Part shown: positions 33,211 through 63,192 of the stretch, in pieces
Position numbering within the stretch: the first letter of the stretch is position 1
How the letters are laid out: the number at the start of each line of letters is the position of its first letter
Origin: Amorphochlora amoebiformis
Lineage: Eukaryota; Cercozoa; Chlorarachniophyceae
Reading direction: 5' to 3'
Assembly (NCBI GenBank): GCA_054601695.1
Contig: BAAHQB010000024.1
Span: 868,001-932,000, forward strand
DNA length: 64,000 nt
The notes under the pieces: model-generated
Told to the model about the DNA's origin: nothing
The model's database searches: none
The model's input: only the letters and a program-made list of their open reading frames with translations
Translations under genes and position numbers: made by a program

Positions 33211-33918
33211 AATATATATATATGTAGCCGCTACACATGCCTATTCGAATCTGGACCCAATGGCCGAAAAAGTCTTAATCAATGCAGTATGTCCCGGGGA
33301 TGTCCTCACAGACATGGTCAAGCTTTTCACTCTCTCTTTTCTCTCTCTCTCTCCTCTCTCTCCTCTCTCCCTCTCTCCCTCTCTCCTCGCTCCCCCTCCG
33401 CTCTCCCTCTCTGCCTCTCTTCCTCTCTCTCTCTCTCCCCCACTCTCTCTCTCTCCCACTCTCTCTCTCCCTCTCCCTCTTTATTTGTTATATCTACATT
33501 ACATACATATTGTTTTTGCCAAACCCAACCTACAGATATTTAAGGTACCTCTCTCTCCTATTTCTCTCTCTCCTCTCTCTCCTCTCTCTCCTCTCTCTCT
33601 CTCTCCTGTCTCTCTCCTCTTTCCGTATCTTTTCTTCTCTCTCTCCCTCTCTCTCCGTGTCTTTGTGTCTATTTCTCTCTCTCTCTCGTACTCCCCCTTT
33701 TTTTTTCCTCTCGTCCTCTCTCTCTCTCTCACATCACTCTATCTCCTCCCTCTTCTCTCTCTTCTCTTCTCTCCCTCTCTCTCTCTCTCCCCACTCTATC
33801 TCCTCTCTCTTCTCTCTCTTCTCTTCTCTCCCTCTCTCTCTCTCTCCTCACTCTATCTCCTCTCTCTTCTCTCTCTTCTCTTTCTCTCTCTCTCTCTCTC
33901 CTCTCTCTTCTCTCTCTT

Positions 33919-33955
<37 letters not shown>

Positions 33956-34321
33956 ACTCTATCTCCTCTCTCTTCTCTCTCTTCTCTTCTCTCTTTCTCT
34001 CTCTCTCTCTCTCCTCACTTTATCTCCTCTCTCTTCTCTCTCTTCTCTTCTCTTCTCTCTCTCTCTCTCTCTCTCTCCTCACTCTATCTCCTCTCTCTTC
34101 TCTCTCTTCTCTTCTTACTCTCTCTCTCTATCTCTATCTATCTATCTCTCTCTCTCTTTCTCTCTATCTCTCTCTCTCTCTCTCTCTCTTTCTCTATCTC
34201 TCTCTCTATCTCTCTCTCTATATATATCTCTCTCTTTCTCTCTCTCTCTCTCTCATCTTGTGCTGATTCCCATTCTTCTCTAACCTTCTCTAACCCCTTT
34301 CTCTCTCCCACGTACCTATAC

Positions 34322-34353
<32 letters not shown>

Positions 34354-35299
34354 TATATATATATATGTGTGTGTGTATATACCAATATACCCAATTTTTA
34401 TTTCAATATAATGTGTATACACATCCGTATATAGTGCATACACACCATATGTGTATGTATATACATATATATATATATATGTATATACGTATGTATCCTA
34501 TATATATATAACATACACGTAAATATATATATATATACACACAATATTATGTTTGGCAGCTTACAGAAGAACAAAGAGATGAGGCTTTAAGCCCTTGGGA
34601 AGCCAGTCTTGACGTCGCATCTCTCATTCTCGATCCGCCTAGAGGAGAGAAAGAGGTAAAAAGGCATATATTGCTTATAAACATGTTCATATGAATGACT
34701 ATATGGCGTTGGGAAGCTAATATTGATATTGCATCTCTCATTCTCGATCCGCCTAGAGGAGAGACAGAGGTAATAAACCATATATCGCTTATAAACATGT
34801 CTATGAGGAAAGAAAGAGCTAATAAACCATATATCGCTTATAAACATGTTCATATGAATGACTATAAGCACCTTGGGAAGCTAATATTGCTTACAAAACA
34901 TGTTCATATGAATGACTATATGGCGTTGGGAAGCTAATATTGATTTTGTATCTATCATTCTCTCGATCGGGTATTGTGTGCATTCATTGCTTATGAATAT
35001 GTTTATATGATGTGGCGATAAGCCCTTGGGACTGGTATTGATATTGAATATATTTATTTTTGTATTGTGTATATGCTACATATATGTAAATATGTATTAT
35101 GTTTACGTGCATATATATATGTATATATAAATACAATGTATATACACATATATATATAGTATATATATATACATATACAAATCGCATACATAGCATGTGT
35201 GTGCATATGTATTGGTACCTACATATACATATATTTATACATTTAGACATATTGTATGAAAATTCATATTATCCATACACATACATAATATATACATAA

Positions 35300-35340
<41 letters not shown>

Positions 35341-35659
35341 ACACACGTATATATATATATATATATATAAAAATACATACATATACATGTATATCATTTC
35401 ACAGAATTTGCAAAATCTTGTCGCTGTATGTATTCCTTCCGAAAATTACGAAACCTTGTATTGTCTGTATGTTCATACCAAAAAATGTATAAATACGTAA
35501 TATATACATATATATATATATGAGATATATTTATATATATACATATGACATATATATATATATTCTCAGTATAAATGATAATCAAACTTACAACGCTTTT
35601 AGGGTGACACCCCGCTCACTGGAAAATTCTTCAGAAATCGGGAACTAGCCCAATGGTAG
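28809..35659 (+). CDS. carbonyl-reductase-like short-chain dehydrogenase/reductase
   Basis: Twelve exons: 28809-28857, 29050-29180, 29975-30034, 30777-30869, 31325-31372, 31918-32053, 32422-32551, 32736-32788, 33228-33316, 33536-33544 (a 9-nt microexon, optional), 34560-34655, 35603-35659 (TAG). They encode 316 residues. The Rossmann dinucleotide motif is [13 protein letters not shown] (about 26-38). NNAA is at 108-111, catalytic Ser167 is in IIVNVASG, and the YxxxK pair is Tyr225/Lys229 in [25 protein letters not shown] and the ending [12 protein letters not shown] match the CBR1 type, an NADPH-dependent cytosolic carbonyl reductase. The substrate cannot be read from sequence. The start was chosen because donor 28858 gives the phase required by exon 2. 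The intron after 32788 begins GC. A perfect inverted repeat flanks exon 4. Without the microexon the protein is three residues shorter. Confidence 0.88.
29730..29965. repeat. CCCTAA / CCCTAACCCAAA array, intronic
   Basis: Telomere-type repeats with a dominant ccctaacccaaa dimer, in the SDR intron ending at exon 29975-30034. Copies decay toward the exon. Confidence 0.95.
30500..30612. repeat. ccctaaccctag dodecamer array
   Basis: About seven alternating CCCTAA/CCCTAG units in the SDR intron before exon 30777-30869. The array directly abuts the left arm of the inverted repeat at 30623-30663. Confidence 0.95.
30623..30992. repeat. perfect 41-bp inverted repeat flanking SDR exon 4
   Basis: The left arm 30623-30663 (atggtcctcggactaagaca...) is the exact reverse complement of 30952-30992. 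A further near-complete copy of the right arm lies at 30884-30919 and a decayed one at about 31027-31054. Exon 30777-30869 sits in the loop. A related fragment (gattattcagcattt) recurs at about 38583 in the asparaginyl-tRNA synthetase gene. Confidence 0.85.
31650..31832. repeat. CT microsatellite in SDR intron
   Basis: A (CT)n tract with TTTT interruptions just before exon 31918-32053. No coding content. Confidence 0.9.
33320..34312. repeat. CT microsatellite in SDR intron, split by a unique 60-nt segment
   Basis: Almost 1 kb of (CT)n directly after exon 33228-33316. It is interrupted at about 33485-33548 by a unique segment containing acceptor, atatttaag and donor. The 383-residue SLSLSL frame across it is an artefact. 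Confidence 0.92.
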
Positions 35660-36231
35660 CACTTTTTTGACTTCTTTTCCAGTTGAATCTAATCTATGGC
35701 TAGCTAGAATCCTAGGAATCATTGCGTACGTGAAGTCCAAAATTGAAATTGTTGTTATGACTAGCTGAGTGACAAACAACGGTAGTCTAGGTAGTGTAGC
35801 ACACAAACACCAAAATTTAAATTGGTATGACTCCTCGCAATATGTTCGATCATGCGTGTCTTGCATGGCGATATACTAGATATATGGCAAAACCACAGTA
35901 CGCACTGTGGTGTGTTACTATACTATAGTATACCTAGCATGTAAAACTGCTACAATCTAATATTGTGTGAGCATATAGATAGCAGTGTAGCACACAAGCA
36001 CCAGGTGTTTAGGAAATTATCATAGTTGACTCTAGATACTACTGCTAGTACTACCATCTACAATATCTACTAGATCTAGATCCAGTGATACTACCAGACT
36101 ACATGTAGCTTAGGTAGCCCCTAGAGCCCACGTTATACTGACTCAGATAGACAGCATCGGCCAATTATGCCGGAAAGTTTTGAAAATAACTTTTAGAAAA
36201 GTTTGACAACTGACAACTCACCATGGCATAG
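35660..36231. other. convergent 3' spacer between SDR and AsnRS genes
   Basis: 572 bp between facing stop codons, without (TA)n arrays. It has CTAG-rich words (ctactagatctagatcc near 36048) as in other convergent spacers. The phrase gtgtagcacacaa...cacca occurs twice, near 35796 and 35985. No exon seen. Confidence 0.5.
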
Positions 36232-53453
<17,222 letters not shown>

Positions 53454-53543
53454 GAAGCCGATAAACTATTTTAAAAATATGAGTTCCGAAAACCGGTTAC
53501 CGCCGGAAGAATAACGCGCTGGAGCCACACAAGCGAAAGAGCC
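53454..53543. promoter_or_regulatory. 90-bp divergent promoter region, AsnRS / membrane protein gene
   Basis: The only sequence between two outward-facing ATGs, on complement 53453 and + 53544. It has mixed composition and no microsatellite. Transcription of both genes probably starts within or close to it. No defined element was identified. Confidence 0.4.
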
Positions 53544-54391
53544 ATGGCGGAGATCAGAACGAGGTACAACCGCGTGTGGCAAAAAGGAAAACGGTGTAGG
53601 GGAAAGAGTACAATTAACTAATGTTCTTCACGCATTATCCAGGGGCTTGGTGGTAGCGGCTTTGCTCTCCGTTGCATCGTTCTCGGGGGCTGAAAAGTCT
53701 TCTGGGCGTATTCAGAAGTCCGAACACGTTGTCGATACTATTAAGGAGTCCTCAGATTGGGGACATATCAGCGATCGAGAGCAAGCCAAGACTTGCAAAT
53801 TTTTACCCAACGCAGTATCTGGAACCAAGACACACGAGGATTGCGAGAGCGACCCAAGAGTCCCCCGGCGCCTTCGAGGTACCCAGGACTAATAATTTGC
53901 AGAAGCTGTAGCCTTACCTTATGACCGTACAGGCAACAAACTATGGCAAATATGCAAGCAGCGAAACGATGTATCCCGCGCTAGGAGAGTGAAAAACTCC
54001 AAGAAATCCAACAAGGGAGGTGGTGTCCCCGATGCGGATTTCAAACTCTCAGCCAGGGTTTTCGAGACTTCATTGGTAGAATCAGCGTTTTCCACACCAA
54101 AGTTGAAGCGTAAGGTAATGAACTACCCCAACAAATCGTTTGCAATGGTTTTTGAACCACAATCCGCAGGTTTCTTGGGGCAAGAACACCTACTATGAGA
54201 CTCACTCTGGGGATGAGTATGACCGCACCTCATATCCAGATCCCTATGACACTTCTAGCGGCGATCAGGACACGTTCGACCAGCCCAAGTTTGCGATGAA
54301 CTTCCTTTCTCGCCCAATTGGGTTATCCATAATTTTCTTGTACTTAGCAATGCTCGTCGCGGTGAGCAGTCCAACCTCCATGTTTTCGTAG
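53544..54391 (+). CDS. unrecognised secretory membrane protein
   Basis: Four exons, 53544-53563, 53643-53878, 53933-54114 and 54170-54391 (TAG), with introns of only 79, 54 and 55 nt. They encode 219 residues. The N-terminus MAEIRTRGLVVAALLSVASF is a good signal peptide. A hydrophilic lumenal region with several Cys and many charged residues follows, including a basic patch (RARRVKNSKKSNKGGG). Next comes an acidic Tyr-rich segment (YYETHSGDEYDRTSYPDPYD). A hydrophobic stretch near the end (IGLSIIFLYLAMLVAVSS) is a likely transmembrane anchor, leaving a very short tail. No catalytic family was recognised. It shares its 90-bp promoter region with AsnRS, which need not imply related function. 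Splice sites are clean and phases agree, so the structure is firmer than the function. Confidence 0.75.
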
Positions 54392-54591
54392 GAGCAGGCA
54401 GTCCTGTAAATAGTCCTTTAAATAGTTATATCAGGACATTTTAGTGCCATTCAATTTTCACATCATCAAGATTATGTCACAGTCCTCTCCGAAAAGCTCT
54501 ATATATTATAATATTTCTAGTATTTATCATGATGAACTATATAAATTCAAGGATTCACTTGAGCCCAGTCTAGCCAGTGTCCAGCATGTGC

Positions 54592-54643
<52 letters not shown>

Positions 54644-55077
54644 ACATACATATTTTTTTTATATAAGTCTATATACGATATATTATCTAGATTATATATA
54701 TATAGATTTTTATTTATCTATACTAGTTATGGAGTATAGCGTTTTGTTTCATGATGATGATCTAGATGATTATCATATACAGTGTATACAATACCGCATA
54801 CAATTCATGTCAGACTACTACCGTTAGTACCGTAAGTAACGATAAGTTGCTCATGCTTTTACTAGTTTAGCTAACCACAAAATAGAATTTGATCGTATGT
54901 GTGAGGTGTTAAGTACTTAGTAGAATATTAACTATAAAATACTACTCTGCAAGGGATCAAATCTACATCCTGCATGTATACATCGTTAGTCTTATAGTTA
55001 TCCACTGATGATGCCAATTTTGGCATGTATTAGTCATCTGCTTGCCAGAACGTCAATTTGAATGTTATCGGTTTTAT
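54392..55077. other. convergent 3' spacer
   Basis: 686 bp between facing stop codons. It holds one (TA)n run at about 54590-54635. Apparent frames near 54444-54827 lack protein-like composition and splice context. No gene seen. Confidence 0.5.
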
Positions 55078-55534
55078 CTAATCACGGTGGTGAAGAGCAT
55101 CCTGAGCATACTTCCAGTTTCCATAGTAGTACACGAAACCCCCAATGAGTACGCCAGGAGCAACGAAAGGAGCGTTGTAAATGATTGATTTAACAATATT
55201 CATGGGGCCCTTCTTCAGCATGGGGGTAACAACCTGTGCGTATTTCACTATTTTTAGAGAGAGCGTTGGCTTGTGTGGTAAGATTAACCTTGAGCCTGAA
55301 GGGGGATAGCGTGTGCGTAATCTCGCCATTCACCCTGGGCACTCCGCCCCACACCTTGTGCATACCCAGGCCAGCATGCCTATATTTCTGGTTCTTAGGC
55401 TTGAAATCGAACTCCGTCTTGTACGGCTCCTTGTTGTCTCCGTCGTACCACTGATACACAAAAAATATACTGATTTAAGGCCCAAACTTCCGTTGGACTG
55501 GTGGAAAGTCTACGCCATGAACCTGAATCGGCAT
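55078..55534 (-). CDS. QCR8: cytochrome bc1 complex subunit 8 (QCR8/UQCRQ-like)
   Basis: Three exons, 55523-55534 (ATG; MPIQ), 55289-55450 and 55078-55233 (TAG), with introns of 72 and 55 nt. They encode 109 residues, normal for this subunit. Diagnostic blocks are EITHTLSPF, the family's YSLSPFEQ-like segment, and then a single membrane span, IYNAPFVAPGVLIGGFVYYY, followed by the short tail GNWKYAQDALHHRD. QCR8 sits in the inner mitochondrial membrane next to cytochrome b in respiratory complex III. It has no long presequence, as is usual. The first exon is only four codons but has a good donor and the right phase. The family call rests on motif recall and length. Confidence 0.75.
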
Positions 55535-55637
55535 CGCAGTCGCCCAGTCGATCTTTTCTCACAAATAATTCTTCGGGTCTTCACACTCCCGACCTCGGGG
55601 TAACTCTCCGTGTCCCTGGCTTGTCAGCTCGCCCCAA
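55535..55637. promoter_or_regulatory. divergent promoter region, QCR8 / coiled-coil gene
   Basis: 103 bp between two outward-facing ATGs, with ordinary composition and no microsatellite. Inferred from position. Confidence 0.38.
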
Positions 55638-56879
55638 ATGGCCAAGAAAAAAAAGAACTGTGCTGCCTACAACCCAACAACGTGGCTGTCATGTATGGTG
55701 AAAGAGCATATTAGTATCACGGATTATCAAGCACGAATCCGGGTGCTGGAAAGGTTGCAAATATGAGTAGTCAAAAGTCGGCTCTTTTGACCACATATGT
55801 TGCAGGCAAAAACAAGAGCTACAGGCGCAACTAGATACTGTGGACTCCACGACAGGCTCTCCAGCACCAGGGCGGAACCGAAGGTTGGTCCCAGTTGTTC
55901 TTTTTCTTCCTGAGGTGTTGTGGTGCAAACGGAATTGAATATTCGATGTTATTCCAGGGGTCGACAGGTTCTGTCTGTGAGAAATAATGCACGGAGAGCA
56001 GGCACACAGGATAGAAAGGCTCGTAGGTGAGAATATCAGGCTATTTTCATCGAGAAATTGAGATATTTAGGTGACTGTGGGGTGTATTTAGGGACGTTAT
56101 GTCTATGGGCGGGAGCATGGACGAAACAAACAAGCTTCAGGGGCATATAGAGCTTCTCCGGGAGCAACAGAGGATGCAAACCGAGCGGCATGACGAGTTT
56201 GCTCAGGTAGGTGGGCTTAGATGGCCGTGGTGGTATTGTGGGGTGGTGGCTTTCGGGCCTTAAGCGTGATGACGTAACGAACACAGGAGAAAGAGGAAGA
56301 GCTGAAGGCCAAAGACCTCGAGATTTTGCACCTAAAGTAAGCTACATATGATAATAATATCATGATGAACGTTATGAGCGATTACTAAGGCCCAGAATAG
56401 TTTTAATCCCCCCATGCGCCCTAAATCTCATTTTTTTTTCCATTCTTTCCTCCCCTCATGTTTCTTACCTCGTCTTCCCCTCGACCCCACGCAGCGAACG
56501 TTTGGAGAAAATGGAGGAAGAGAGAGATGGTCTCATGGAAAAATCTCGTCGAGTATGCATATTACCACTTTTTTGCCGCCTTGTATAGGGGTCTAATTCC
56601 TTGACCTTTTAGGCTGACGAGCAATCAGACCAGATGGAGGCCGTGCGTAGCCGCGTGGTTGCACTAGAGAAAGAACTTAGCGCTAAGGTGAAAACAATCC
56701 CGAAAATACTCGTGACAAGGTTGTGTCCGAAATTCTGGGACTTGTAACCACGTACATATTAAATGTGTTCTCCGTAACACGATTTCACAAACATACAATA
56801 TTAATACATAAAATTCTATTTGTATCTACAAATATAATGTACATATATATATATGTTGTATATATATTATATATATATG

Positions 56880-56956
<77 letters not shown>

Positions 56957-57457
56957 CGTGTGTGTACATACCTACATTGATGAATATCTGTGAAGTTAAA
57001 AAAATTCTGTTTTTAGGTGCGAATACATATACATCATGTGCATGCACGAACATTAGATATTTCTACCATACACCATATATTTTATATTATATATATATAT
57101 ATATATATACACATATATAAATTTTATGTATATGAGGCAAAAGCAATGAAAACATATATGTGTTTGTGTTTTTATCACGTCTTAGGATCAAAAGATTCGC
57201 CAGTTGGATACAAATCCACAGAGATTTATGGAACTTCAGAAGTAAGACATAACTAATACTAATGCAGTAGCATATGGGCAGCGTAGCCGTAACTCCTGGT
57301 TGATTTGCTGTTGCGTGACAGGTATGTACATGAGGAGTTAACACGCTACGTTGAGAGAATCATGCGGAGCCTGGACGACTGCAAAAAATCCCAAAAGGAA
57401 GCCTACACTATTATATCAGGTAAGATTGTTTTGAAAATGTGTACATATGTAGATGTA

Positions 57458-57488
<31 letters not shown>

Positions 57489-57525
57489 ATATATATATAA
57501 AATATGTATATTATTTACACATATG

Positions 57526-57594
<69 letters not shown>

Positions 57595-57676
57595 ACGTGC
57601 GTGTATGTGCACCAAATTAAATACAAATATCTATATATATATATTTATATAAGTACATATATGTGTACATATGCAT

Positions 57677-57707
<31 letters not shown>

Positions 57708-57748
57708 ATATAGATATATAATATATGTATACATATATATATAGATAT

Positions 57749-57824
<76 letters not shown>

Positions 57825-57892
57825 GTCGTACACATACTAGACAGAAAATATGTACATATATGTACACACACATATATATATATATGTATATA

Positions 57893-57988
<96 letters not shown>

Positions 57989-58206
57989 TATTTACTATAC
58001 CTTATTAAAATACATATAATTTAGATGTATCCGTATTTATATAATTTATATATAGTATATATATAATTACATATATAAATATATGTATAATATATATATA
58101 TATACACACATAAATATATATATATATATATATATATAATATAATATAAATGGTATAATTATATATATATTACATATATGTATATATATGTATATAAATA
58201 AAGAGT

Positions 58207-58254
<48 letters not shown>

Positions 58255-58360
58255 TTATGTATAAATTCATGTAGTTTTTTTCACTCTTATTTTAGAGCTA
58301 GATATGTTCGAAGTGCTTCTCTAAATGTATGTATTTACATATGTATGTAAATGTATAAAG

Positions 58361-58423
<63 letters not shown>

Positions 58424-59108
58424 CATACATATATATACATATAGATACATATACACATACATATACATACATACACACACATATACATATATGTAAATGC
58501 ATCATATCTATATACCTATATCTGTGTGTGTGTGTGTGTGTGCATACACATAATATATTTTATATATTAAATGTCAATAAATATATATATATATACATAT
58601 ATATATACATTTGTAGATATATATATATATATATTCTATATGTCATATTGTCCAAGTTTTTGATCACTCCTTGTAATATTTTTACCAATATTTAACAGAT
58701 CTTCGCAAGGCTATTACCATAGAGATAGCTCGCAAGGTAGAGGAGCTGGGTAAGCGCCTTACCGCAGCGGCCGAGGAGAACGACGCGTGGTCAAACCGCA
58801 TCGCCCAACAGGATCAACATCTACAAAAGCTCCGAAAGGCAAATCACAATCACCAGTTACCCTCTCAGGGGTTAACATTCATTCACTTGCAGGAGGTTAT
58901 GGTGATTCGCAAGCAAGCACACAAGATCGAGGTTGGATTCGAGGCTTATCAACAGCAGCAGTCACTCCAAATGCTCTCAAGCAGCACGGGGTAAACGTAT
59001 TTTATGTATCTATACATGTATTATGTGCGTGGTGGTTTATGTGTGTACACGCCATTTTTTGGATACATCTGTTTTATATACCTACATGTATGTATGTAAT
59101 TGTTGCAG

Positions 59109-59145
<37 letters not shown>

Positions 59146-59166
59146 ATATATGTATATATCATATCT

Positions 59167-59234
<68 letters not shown>

Positions 59235-59410
59235 AATATAATATATTATATAAATTAAAAAGTGCTTGTGTTTTCAATGTATATTTACACAAACATGTTC
59301 ATACATAAATATACGAGTACATAAATAAATATATAAATATGCATAGATGTTGTAAAATATGTGTATATTTGTATGTGCATGAATTTATGAGAATGACATA
59401 TATAAGTATA

Positions 59411-59465
<55 letters not shown>

Positions 59466-60425
59466 AAGTGAATGCATGCATAGGCATGGAAGTATGTAGT
59501 ACATTATAATAGTAATTAAAAATATCTTCGTTCTGATCCCATTTTTTTGCAATTCAGCGTTCCCCAGCAAAACGGCAATCATGACCAAAAGCAGCAGACG
59601 TCACAAGAGGTAAGAATCCATGCATACATATGCTCGGATACCTCCATACACATCCAACTGCTAGCATCCATGTTGTCACGGACGTGCAGATGCATGCATA
59701 TAGTACACAGTTTCTCTCGTGCACATAAAAGACTCCCCACACGACCACCGCGAGCCACTTAGATTGTATCAGGGTCCTGAACCCATGTTGAATCCTTCTT
59801 GCGTGTGGCTAACTTTGTAATACTGCAGAGGAGAATTGATGCTATGAAGTCTGAGGTGTCGAAGGCTGATTCAGCAGCGATTGCCAAGCAAGCACAGGTC
59901 ACACATTCTCCAAAGGGGTGACCCAGCCTCCTTATTTGCAGCGACGAACTTTATCGCTCTATTATGAATCAGATCGACTCGATGATTGAGAACAACAAGT
60001 TCATGCGGAAGGAGCTCGACCGCAGATCTCAGGTCTGAGAATGCTCATATGTGCTTGAAATCTAATCCTAAGCACAATCCACAGGATACGGAGAATTGTA
60101 CTCAAGAGCTGGTGACTGTTTCGCGCAAGAACTCGAACGCCAATAGCTACGTTAACAAAGCGGTCAATCTAGTCAATCGTTCAATCCTAGTTGCATTTCC
60201 TCATATCTTCCTCCCCACAGACAAGGAGACTGGATCAAACCGAAGACAAACTTCAGCAGCAACTCGAACCGTCTGCAGCTCGAGCGAGCAAGCTTGTTTC
60301 AAATTTGGTCGAGAGGATGTCACGTCAAGGTATTTTTAACAAGAAGGTTAAATCAGTATAATATATAACGAGAAATGTCTGCAGATTTGAGTAGCGGTAT
60401 CGAAGTTGAACCAGGCCTGTCCAGG

Positions 60426-60456
<31 letters not shown>

Positions 60457-60491
60457 TCCATATTATTCATATATTTATAATATTATATGTA

Positions 60492-60544
<53 letters not shown>

Positions 60545-60593
60545 GTATATATATATATATTATATATATATATATATATATGTATATATGTAC

Positions 60594-60642
<49 letters not shown>

Positions 60643-60708
60643 AACACACACACACACACACATATGTATGTGTATATGTGTGTATATGTACATGTATATG
60701 TATGTGTG

Positions 60709-60775
<67 letters not shown>

Positions 60776-60963
60776 CTATGTTATATAAAACATATGCATG
60801 AATCTCAGAATATGTTTATAATATGTCTCCATACGTGTCCGAACTATCGCATATATATATATATATATATATATAAATATATAAATATATATATATATAT
60901 ATCTATATATATTTATATTTATAAATATTTGTACATACACATATGCATATATGTATAGTATAT

Positions 60964-61034
<71 letters not shown>

Positions 61035-61036
61035 TT

Positions 61037-61079
<43 letters not shown>

Positions 61080-61269
61080 GTTTTATAGTTGTCTATATAA
61101 ACCCTGGATACATAGTGTATATTATACGATTCGATGTACATCCACATATTCATACATATGGGTTTATGTGATTAATAGTCCAAAAAAGTTATATATGTGT
61201 GTATGTATGCACATATACATGCATGTATATATGTACATATATGTACACACACACACACGCACACACACA

Positions 61270-61303
<34 letters not shown>

Positions 61304-61345
61304 CTGTACAAGGGAATATATATATATATATATATATGTATCTAC

Positions 61346-61409
<64 letters not shown>

Positions 61410-61556
61410 TATATTCCCACATGCACACACAGGTGCATTATTACTCTTTTAGATATAAATTTATACAAAATATTTGCTCTTAGGTCTGCGCCTCCCAACG
61501 GAGAGGGCGGCGGATGGCTAAATATGATACAATCAATCAAATTTACATGGGAGTAG
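55638..61556 (+). CDS. long coiled-coil protein, family not recognised
   Basis: Eighteen phase-consistent exons: 55638-55753, 55806-55883, 55958-56026, 56092-56206, 56287-56336, 56495-56552, 56613-56687, 57186-57241, 57322-57419, 58699-58838, 58893-58990, 59558-59609, 59829-59887, 59942-60032, 60085-60162, 60221-60329, 60385-60424, 61484-61556 (TAG). They encode 484 residues. The N-terminus is [17 protein letters not shown]. Most of the rest is heptad-like, for example [31 protein letters not shown] and [20 protein letters not shown], with Gln-rich linkers. No membrane span or catalytic motif is seen. A scaffold, cytoskeletal or basal-body role is possible but unsupported. The introns after 58838 and 59887 appear to begin GC. 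Introns are compact up to exon 7 and swollen by (TA)n from 56688 onward. Confidence 0.8.
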
Positions 61557-62678
61557 GATTGTATACACTAGATTGGATTCTTGAGCATTGTTGAGATATA
61601 TAGTCTAGCTGTAGCCACCCCAAATATTCTCGTTTCGGAATATCCATTGCTTGTAGTAGAAAAGTAAATCATTAATCAATCAATCGGTCTTAGAGTTGAA
61701 TATATTCTTCTCTTCGTCAAGTTTCTTTATGTGCATTTTCGTCGGAATTCAGCCCCAGCCTGGCCCGAGTTGAACTACTAGTATGATCATCTTATGATGG
61801 TACGTATATTACTAGATTAGTGCTATGATCATCTTATATTAGTGCTCGGATTAAAAAAATTAGGCCATGATACAACCTATATACTAGATATAATTTGATA
61901 ATTCTTCTCGAGGTCGGTACGTACGTATGGTATGTACGTATCAATTAGGTACGCATGTTGTCGTGTTTGTCAAGTTTGATGCGTATGTAAAGTTAAAATG
62001 GTACAGTAAATGTACGCATGTACGCATGTGCGCATGTTGGTGCGTACCTAGGTACGCACCAATATGTTGGTGCGTACTAGGTACGCATGCAGATACGCAT
62101 GACGATACGTGTACATTAAGCGGTATGTAACAAGATATTGTCTCATTATTGTTTGAAAGTTAAAATGGTACAGTACATGTACGCATGTGCGCATGTTGGT
62201 GCGTACCTAGGTACGCATGCAGATACGCATGACGATACGTGTACATTAAGCGATATGTAACAAGATATTGTCTCATTATTGTTTGAATTTCGAAAATAAG
62301 TAGGTTAGTCGAGAAAAATAACCGACTCGCGTCAATAGGTTTGATGCCTTAAACGTCGGCATAGGCTCGTTCCATTTCTTTGGTTAAAACGATTTTCATC
62401 AATTTTATGATAATCCACCAGCTGTATACTCAAATGTATCTAATTCCCCCAGCAAGTTATATGCACTTATATTCAGATCTGACATCCGATGGCACAGATA
62501 GAGGAATCTGCAACGTTTTTCTTAATCTTGAGGTTTGATGTTATTGATAACTTTACGATTATTGAGAGTCAGCATCCAGTATTGTTGATAACTTGATGAT
62601 TGAGAGTCAGTATCCAGTCAATAATAACTTTATGATTATTGAGAGTTAGTATGTTGTTGATAACTTGATGATTGAGAG
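61557..62678. other. convergent 3' spacer with two families of tandem repeats
   Basis: 1122 bp with no (TA)n array and no exon. At about 61990-62290 a block of roughly 130-165 bp occurs twice, rich in gtacgcatg words and with palindromes around cctaggtacgc. At about 62536-62690 a block of roughly 40 bp (gttgataacttgatgattga / gagtcagtatccagt) occurs about four times, running into the stop of the next gene. The repeats differ from intron repeats in being balanced in base composition. Confidence 0.6.
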
Positions 62679-62743
62679 TCAGTATCCAGTCCAGCTTACT
62701 CTTTTGGCTACTCTATCCGCAGCCGAAATCAATGAAGGCCTAT

Positions 62744-62806
<63 letters not shown>

Positions 62807-62913
62807 TAATCCATGGTAATATATCACATTTAATATATGTAGCAATGATACGTGAATATAACAAACATACAATACAACAATGCCATGAGTATGTGGAATA
62901 ATAAACGAGTACA

Positions 62914-62960
<47 letters not shown>

Positions 62961-63148
62961 TCAATAGATATACACGCAAACACAAACAATATAGATAGTG
63001 GAATTCTAAAACGAGTAATAGGTTTCACCCGTATATACGTACAGATGTATATATATATATATATATATATTATATATGTATACACATATATTCACACATG
63101 CATACATACACACATACATATGCATGCATATATTACATACATATACAT

Positions 63149-63192
<44 letters not shown>

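Noticed and set aside
33260-34411. 383-codon + strand open frame
   Set aside because: After the first about 20 codons (genuine SDR exon) it is pure CT microsatellite read as Ser/Leu/Pro. The SDR frame leaves it at the donor 33317.
35404-35424. Exon candidate NLQNLVA between the last two SDR exons
   Set aside because: It has fitting phase and a good donor, but the direct join [16 protein letters not shown] matches the family better.
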